Assembly: GCA_029202525.1 (NCBI GenBank)
Contig: CP119325.1
Location: 186,001 to 250,000 of the forward strand
Source of the DNA: Candidatus Pseudomonas phytovorans
Lineage (GTDB): Bacteria; Pseudomonadota; Gammaproteobacteria; Pseudomonadales; Pseudomonadaceae
DNA length: 64,000 nt
Reading direction: 5' to 3'
Under the pieces are notes generated by a model. That model had not been told where the DNA came from and searched no databases. It saw only the letters and a list, made by a program, of their open reading frames with translations. Below, one piece after another: positions 59,398 through 64,000 of this stretch (within the stretch, counting starts at the first letter, position 1; each line of letters starts with the position of its first letter). Position numbers and translations under genes: made by a program.

Positions 59398-60191
59398 GCG
59401 CCCTCCTTCTTGGCCACTTGGTAGGCCGGGTGCCAGCGCAGCCACACACGTTCCAGGCCGCGGGCGGCGAGGTCGGCGAGCTTGCCGAGCACGGCATACA
59501 GGACGATGGCCAATACCACCACGTCGGTCTGCAGGAATTCACGGGCGTTCATCGCCAGGTAACCGATGCCGGCGTTGGCCGAAATGGTTTCGGCAACGAT
59601 CAGCGTCAGCCACATAAAGCCCAGGGCAAAGCGCACGCCCACCAGGATCGACGGCAGCGCACCCGGCAGGATCACCTGGCGGAACAGGCTGAAGCCGGAC
59701 AAGCCGTAGCTGCGCGCCATCTCGACCAGTTGCGGGTCGACGTTGCGAATACCGTGGTAGGTGTTCAGGTAAATCGGGAACAGGGTGCCCAACGCGACCA
59801 GAAAGATCTTTGCCGACTCGTCGATGCCGAACCACAGGATCACCAGCGGAATCAGCGCCAGGTGCGGCACGTTTCGGATCATCTGCACCGAGCTGTCGAG
59901 AAGGCGTTCGCCCCAGTTCGACAGGCCGGTGATGAAGCCCAGCACCAGGCCGATGCTGCCACCAATGACGAAGCCCAGCCCGGCACGCCAGCCACTGATG
60001 GCCAGGTGGGTCCAGATATCGCCGCTGCGCACTAGCTCGACACCGGCGCTTACCACTGCGCTAGGTGCCGGCAGGATGCGCGTCGACAGCCAACCCGCGC
60101 TGACCGCGAGCTGCCAGGCGGCCAACAGCAGCACCGGCAGCGCCCACGGCGCCAGGCGCTGGGCCAGGGTGGAAGAAGATGCACGACTCAT
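59394..60191 (-). CDS. ssuC: Sulfonate ABC transporter, permease
   Basis: 265 residues with about six membrane segments and the EAA loop VEMARSYGLSGFSLFRQVILPGALP. NitT/TauT-type permease, pairing with SsuB and SsuA. It lies ten bases after ssuD. Confidence 0.94.
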   Translation of the reverse strand: MSRASSSTLAQRLAPWALPVLLLAAWQLAVSAGWLSTRILPAPSAVVSAGVELVRSGDIWTHLAISGWRAGLGFVIGGSIGLVLGFITGLSNWGERLLDSSVQMIRNVPHLALIPLVILWFGIDESAKIFLVALGTLFPIYLNTYHGIRNVDPQLVEMARSYGLSGFSLFRQVILPGALPSILVGVRFALGFMWLTLIVAETISANAGIGYLAMNAREFLQTDVVVLAIVLYAVLGKLADLAARGLERVWLRWHPAYQVAKKEGA

Positions 60192-60201
60192 GACCCGGCC
60201 C

Positions 60202-61350
60202 TCAGCTCTGCGACACGGACTTGGGCAGGATGTCGTTGGCCACCATCTCGCCGAACGGGCTTACGTAACCCCCACTCTTGGGCTGCTCAGGGCGATTTAC
60301 GTCAATATGCGGGAACAGCAGCTCGGCAACGCGATACGACTCTTCCAGGTGTGGATAACCCGAGAAGATGAAGGTATCGATCCCCAGCTCGGCATACTCC
60401 TTCACCCGCGCTGCGACAGTCGGGCCATCGCCCACCAGTGCGGTGCCGGCGCCGCCACGGACCAGGCCGACGCCTGCCCACAGGTTGGGGCTGACTTCCA
60501 GGTTGTCGCGGTTGCCGCCGTGCAGGGCAGCCATGCGCTGTTGGCCCACCGAGTCGAAGCGCGCCAGCGAGGCCTGGGCACGGGTGATGGTGTCATCATC
60601 CAGGTGCGAGATCAGGCGGTCGGCGGCGGCCCAGGCTTCTTCGTTGGTTTCCCGCACAATCACATGCAGGCGGATACCGAAGCGTACTTCACGGCCCTGA
60701 GCAGCGGCTTTTTCGCGCACTTGGGCGATCTTCTCGGCAACGGCTGCCGGTGGCTCGCCCCAGGTCAGGTACAACTCGACCTGTTCGGCGGCCAGATCCT
60801 GAGCGGCCTCGGACGAACCACCGAAATACAGCGGCGGGCGTGGTTGCTGAATTGGCGGGTAGAGCAGCTTGGCGCCCTTCACCTGGATGTGCTTGCCGTC
60901 GTAATCGACGTTTTCACCTTCCAGCACCTTGCGCCAGATACGGGTGAACTCGACCGAAGCTTCGTAGCGCTCCTGGTGGTTCAGGTGCAGGCCATCACCG
61001 GCCAGTTCGTCCGGGTCGCCACCGGTCACCAGGTTGAACAGCGCACGGCCATTGGACAGGCGGTCCAGGGTCGCTGCCTGGCGTGCAGCCACGGTTGGCG
61101 AAATGATGCCTGGGCGCAGGGCAACCAGGAATTTCAGGTGCTGGGTCACGGGGATCAGCGACGCTGCCACCAGCCAGGAATCCTCGCAGGAGCGCCCGGT
61201 GGGGATCAGCACGCCACCAAAGCCGAGGCGGTCGGCCGCCTGGGCGATCTGCTGAAGGTAGCCATGGTCAACGGCGCGCGCGCCATCAGACGTGCCCAGG
61301 TACTTACCGTCACCGTGCGTGGGAAGGAACCAGAAAATGTTAAGGCTCAT
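60202..61350 (-). CDS. ssuD: FMNH2-dependent alkanesulfonate monooxygenase
   Basis: 382 residues. SsuD splits alkanesulfonates into aldehyde and sulfite, using reduced FMN from SsuE. The luciferase-like fold starts MSLNIFWFLPTHGDGKYLGT, with YLQQIAQAADRLGFGGVLIPTGRSCEDSW and later FSGYPHLEESYRVAELLFP. Co-directional with ssuA upstream and ssuC downstream. Confidence 0.96.
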   Translation of the reverse strand: MSLNIFWFLPTHGDGKYLGTSDGARAVDHGYLQQIAQAADRLGFGGVLIPTGRSCEDSWLVAASLIPVTQHLKFLVALRPGIISPTVAARQAATLDRLSNGRALFNLVTGGDPDELAGDGLHLNHQERYEASVEFTRIWRKVLEGENVDYDGKHIQVKGAKLLYPPIQQPRPPLYFGGSSEAAQDLAAEQVELYLTWGEPPAAVAEKIAQVREKAAAQGREVRFGIRLHVIVRETNEEAWAAADRLISHLDDDTITRAQASLARFDSVGQQRMAALHGGNRDNLEVSPNLWAGVGLVRGGAGTALVGDGPTVAARVKEYAELGIDTFIFSGYPHLEESYRVAELLFPHIDVNRPEQPKSGGYVSPFGEMVANDILPKSVSQS

Positions 61351-61409
61351 TGGAGTTGTCTCCTCAAGGGTGGCTCAGCCAGGGCGGCGCCCCGGCACAG
61401 GCGAATCAA

Positions 61410-62375
61410 TCAAGGCGCGCTAGCGACCTTGGCCGGGGGTGTCCAGATCACGTCCTTGATGCTCAGCGGCTTGGGTATCAGCTTGAGCGCCTGGAAGGTG
61501 TCGGCGATTTTCTGTTGTGCGGCCACGACCTCGGGGGTCAGCGGTGCAGCACCGTAGCCTTGGCGCTTGACCGAGGTCAGGGTGATGTCGGCGGGCAGGC
61601 CGAGCAGCGGTGCAACCTGGTCGGTCACCTCCTGCGGGTTGGCCTGGGACCACTCGCCCACGGCGCGCACTTCCTCGATCACGGTGTTGATCACCGCCGG
61701 GTGCTGAGTCGCGTAGTTGCGGGTGGCGAGGTAGAACTGGTGGTTGTCGACCAGGCCCTTGCCGTCACGCAGGGTACGCGCCTGCAGCTGCTGTTCGGCG
61801 GCTGCCTGGTACGGGTCCCAGATCACCCAGGCATCGACGCTGCCACGCTCAAAGGCGGCGCGGGCGTCGGCCGGTGGCAGGTAGACGGGCTGGATGTCGG
61901 TGTACTTGAGGCCGGCGTCTTCCAGGGCGCGGACCAGCAGGTAGTGCACGTTGGAACCTTTGTTGAGGACGACTTTCTTGCCCTTGAGGTCTTTCACCGA
62001 CTGGATCGGCGAGCCCTTCGGCACCAGGATCGCCTCGCTGTGCGGTGCTGGCGGCTCGTAGGCCACGTAGAGCAGATCGGCGCCAGCGGCCTGGGCGAAT
62101 ACGGGCGGGGTTTCGCCGGTAACGCCAAAATCGATGGAGCCGACGTTCAGCCCTTCAAGCAGCTGCGGGCCGCCGGGAAATTCGGTCCACTGCACCTGTA
62201 CGCCCTGCTCGGCCAGGCGCTTCTCCAGCGTGCCTTTGGCTTTGAGCAGCACCAGGGTGCCGTATTTCTGGTAACCGATGCGCAGGCTCTCGGCCTGGGC
62301 TTGGGTGATGGCGCCGAAGGACACAGCCGCCGCAAACAGGGCGACCAGACCGCGACGCAAGAAGACTGTGCGCAT
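61410..62375 (-). CDS. ssuA: Sulfonate ABC transporter, periplasmic binding protein
   Basis: 321 residues. The signal peptide ends near residue 28 (ITQAQA). The mature protein starts ESLRIGYQKYGTLVLLKAKG, the SsuA family motif, with EFPGGPQLLEGLNVGSIDFG. It binds aliphatic sulfonates or sulfate esters in the periplasm. It follows ssuE by 85 bases. Confidence 0.95.
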   Translation of the reverse strand: MRTVFLRRGLVALFAAAVSFGAITQAQAESLRIGYQKYGTLVLLKAKGTLEKRLAEQGVQVQWTEFPGGPQLLEGLNVGSIDFGVTGETPPVFAQAAGADLLYVAYEPPAPHSEAILVPKGSPIQSVKDLKGKKVVLNKGSNVHYLLVRALEDAGLKYTDIQPVYLPPADARAAFERGSVDAWVIWDPYQAAAEQQLQARTLRDGKGLVDNHQFYLATRNYATQHPAVINTVIEEVRAVGEWSQANPQEVTDQVAPLLGLPADITLTSVKRQGYGAAPLTPEVVAAQQKIADTFQALKLIPKPLSIKDVIWTPPAKVASAP

Positions 62376-62460
62376 GGCGCTCTCCTGTGCGAATGAGGTT
62401 CGGGTTGCACCTGCTTGCCTCGTTGTCGGGCGAGTAAGGTGGTAAAGCGGGTTGTGCCGG

Positions 62461-63054
62461 TCAGATGCTCCAGCGAGCGCTGATCAGGCGTTCATTCAGT
62501 ACGCCGGGGGCCACGGGGCGTGGCCGGCGGGCCAAGGCAACGTGGAAGGTTTCCAGCGAGTCCAGCAAGCGTTCTTCCAGCGCCGGTACCAATTGCGCGG
62601 GCTTCGTGCCCTCTGCGTAAGCCACCTGGCTGTCGTCGGCGAAGATCCCTTGCAGGGTCTCTTGGGCCTTGAGTGCCGACAGCACGGGTTTCAATGCGTA
62701 ATCCACCGCCAGCATGTGGGCGATGCTGCCGCCGGTGGCGATTGGCAACACGATCTTGTGTGCCAGGGCGCGCTCAGGCAGCAGGTCGAGCAAGGTTTTC
62801 AGCGCACCGGCAAACGACGCCTTGTACACCGGGGTGGAAACGATCAGGCCATCGGCCTGGGCTACCAGCTGCTGGAAGTGCTGCACATGCGGGCTGTCGA
62901 AACGGGCGTGGAGCAAGTCTTCGGCGGGGAAGTCACGTACCTGGAAGGTCACTACCTCGACGCCTTGGTTCTGCAGCCACTGGCGCGAACGCTCCAGCAA
63001 CACGCCGGAGCGTGAACGGGGACTTGGGCTACCACCGATTGAGACGACCAGCAT
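62461..63054 (-). CDS. ssuE: NADPH-dependent FMN reductase
   Basis: 197 residues from the ATG at 63054 (MLVVSIGGSPSPRSRS) with AAGGAAG upstream. Supplies reduced FMN to SsuD. The flavodoxin-like phosphate loop GSPSPRSRSG and the STPVYKASFAGALKTLLDLLP segment are clear. First gene of the ssu operon. Confidence 0.95.
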   Translation of the reverse strand: MLVVSIGGSPSPRSRSGVLLERSRQWLQNQGVEVVTFQVRDFPAEDLLHARFDSPHVQHFQQLVAQADGLIVSTPVYKASFAGALKTLLDLLPERALAHKIVLPIATGGSIAHMLAVDYALKPVLSALKAQETLQGIFADDSQVAYAEGTKPAQLVPALEERLLDSLETFHVALARRPRPVAPGVLNERLISARWSI

Positions 63055-63099
63055 TGCAGCGCTTCCTTGTGTTCTGTTGGGAGTGACATTAACAGCCAC

Positions 63100-63160
63100 C
63101 GCATATATCTAGAAATCATATTTTTTCATTTGGTTATTCCATTTTTGTTTTTAGCTTCAA
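63100..63160 (-). promoter_or_regulatory. AT-rich upstream region of the ssu operon
   Basis: This 60-base stretch is far more A/T-rich than its surroundings (ATATATCTAGAAATCATATT, TTTTTCATTTGG). It lies 46-106 bases before ssuE and is expected to hold the promoter and a CysB or similar sulfur-regulator site. No single -35/-10 pair is convincing. Confidence 0.45.
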
Positions 63161-63252
63161 GGCCCTATTCGCGGGCACGCCCGCTCCCACAGTGACCGCA
63201 CAAAGCTTGAGATTTGCGCTATTCCTGTGGGAGCGGGCGCGCCCGCGAAGAA
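63161..63252. repeat. Paired REP elements (inverted)
   Basis: CGCGGGCACGCCCGCTCCCA (63170-63189) and mirror TGGGAGCGGGCGCGCCCGCG (63228-63247), upstream of the ssu operon and downstream of lsfA. Confidence 0.9.
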
Positions 63253-63275
63253 GCGCATGAGGTTTCTGCAGGCAT

Positions 63276-63299
63276 AAAAAAGGGCCGTCGAAACGGCCC
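63276..63299 (-). terminator. Terminator of lsfA
   Basis: Stem GGGCCGT/ACGGCCC with loop CGAA. On the minus strand it is followed by T6. Confidence 0.9.
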
Positions 63300-63341
63300 G
63301 AAAATCCCTGCTTGGCTAAGAGCAATGCAACGAGGAATCCA

Positions 63342-63980
63342 TTAACGATTGGGCTGAGGGGTAAGCCGCAGATAGGGTTTGACCGCCCGGTAACCTTTGG
63401 GGAAGCGCTGCTTGATCTCTTCCTCGTCCTTCAACGAAGGCACGATCACCACTTCGTCACCGTCCTGCCAGTTACCTGGTGTGGCGACCTTGTGGTTGTC
63501 GGTCAGCTGCAGCGAGTCGATCACCCGCAGAATTTCGTTGAAGTTGCGCCCGGTACTGGCCGGATAGGTGATGGTCAGGCGCACCTTCTTGTTCGGGTCG
63601 ATGACGAACAGCGAGCGCACGGTGAGGGTGTCGCTGGCATTCGGGTGGATCAGGTCGTACAGGTCGGACACCTTGCGATCGGCATCGGCAATGATCGGGA
63701 AGTTGACCACGGTGTTCTGGGTTTCGTTGATGTCCTCGATCCACTTATGGTGCGAGTCGACCGGATCTACCGACAGGGCGATGGCCTTGACTCCGCGCTT
63801 GGCGAAATCGTCCTTGAGCTTGGCAGTCAGCCCCAGCTCGGTGGTGCACACCGGGGTGAAGTCGGCCGGGTGGGAGAACAACACCCCCCAGCTGTTGCCC
63901 AGCCACTCGTGGAAGCGGATTTTGCCTTCGCTGGAATCCTGTTCGAAATCGGGGGCGATATCGCCGAGTTTGAGGCTCAT
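63342..63980 (-). CDS. lsfA: 1-Cys peroxiredoxin LsfA
   Basis: 212 residues, Prx6 type. It reduces hydrogen and organic peroxides. The peroxidatic C45 is in SHPADFTPVCTTELG, with the family C-terminal segment (ATPGNWQDGDEVVIVPSLKDEE, FPKGYRAVKPYLRLTP). The start at 63980 is MSLKLGDIAPDFEQDS. LsfA is induced by sulfate limitation in P. putida, matching its place beside the ssu genes. Confidence 0.96.
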   Translation of the reverse strand: MSLKLGDIAPDFEQDSSEGKIRFHEWLGNSWGVLFSHPADFTPVCTTELGLTAKLKDDFAKRGVKAIALSVDPVDSHHKWIEDINETQNTVVNFPIIADADRKVSDLYDLIHPNASDTLTVRSLFVIDPNKKVRLTITYPASTGRNFNEILRVIDSLQLTDNHKVATPGNWQDGDEVVIVPSLKDEEEIKQRFPKGYRAVKPYLRLTPQPNR

Positions 63981-64000
63981 GGGCTGCGGCTCCTTGGCTG

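Overview
The window reads as core chromosome of a Pseudomonas putida-group bacterium. The evidence is the high GC content, the dense paired REP elements of the P. putida type at gene ends, and the gene order (choXWV, hisBH/hisAF, asmA-mutY-yggX, pckA-hslO-hslR, rimBK, envZ/ompR, tex, gshA, ssuEADCBF-lsfA). Identifications come from reading the protein sequences and motifs; no database search was run.

Layout. 1-4 kb: the 5' end of a serine dehydratase gene (minus strand) diverges from a choline ABC importer operon. 4-7.1 kb: histidine genes hisB-hisH-(DUF2164)-hisA-hisF on the minus strand. 7.3-12.8 kb: an MFS carrier, then asmA-mutY-yggX. 12.8-24 kb: two tRNA genes (Phe, Thr), each followed by a toxin-type module, separated by a GABA permease, a polar amino-acid ABC importer and a methyltransferase. 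24-34.4 kb: two TonB-dependent siderophore receptors, a two-component system, an FMN glutamate-synthase-like protein and an OprD-family porin. 34.5-44.4 kb: agmatine deiminase, an orphan rfbC-like epimerase, a DctB/DctD-type two-component system with a coupled thioesterase, cysQ-nudE, a HAD phosphatase, a LysM protein and fdhD. 44.6-58.2 kb: a glycine-zipper protein, a thioesterase, pckA, hslO, hslR, rimBK, envZ-ompR, tex-thioesterase and gshA-tetR. 58.3-64 kb: the sulfonate/organosulfur operon ssuEADCBF and the peroxiredoxin lsfA.

How the genes work together. Several blocks are nutrient-scavenging units: choline uptake beside serine breakdown (linked steps of choline-to-glycine-betaine-to-serine-to-pyruvate catabolism), GABA and basic/polar amino-acid import, iron-siderophore uptake, and sulfonate desulfonation. 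The gabP upstream region carries a good -24/-12 (sigma-54) promoter and two NtrC-like 17-mers, suggesting nitrogen control.

Most interesting region: 22501-24017, directly downstream of tRNA-Thr and its terminator. An 89-residue protein there matches the ribonuclease domain of colicin E3, with the Asp, His and Glu catalytic residues in place and no receptor-binding or translocation domain. It is followed by an acidic 103-residue protein unlike the E3 immunity protein as I know it, and by an ImmA/IrrE-type zinc peptidase (HELGH). I read this as a candidate chromosomal toxin/antidote/protease system. A second, conventional RelE/HigB-type toxin-antitoxin pair follows tRNA-Phe; its toxin appears to be made from a leaderless mRNA.
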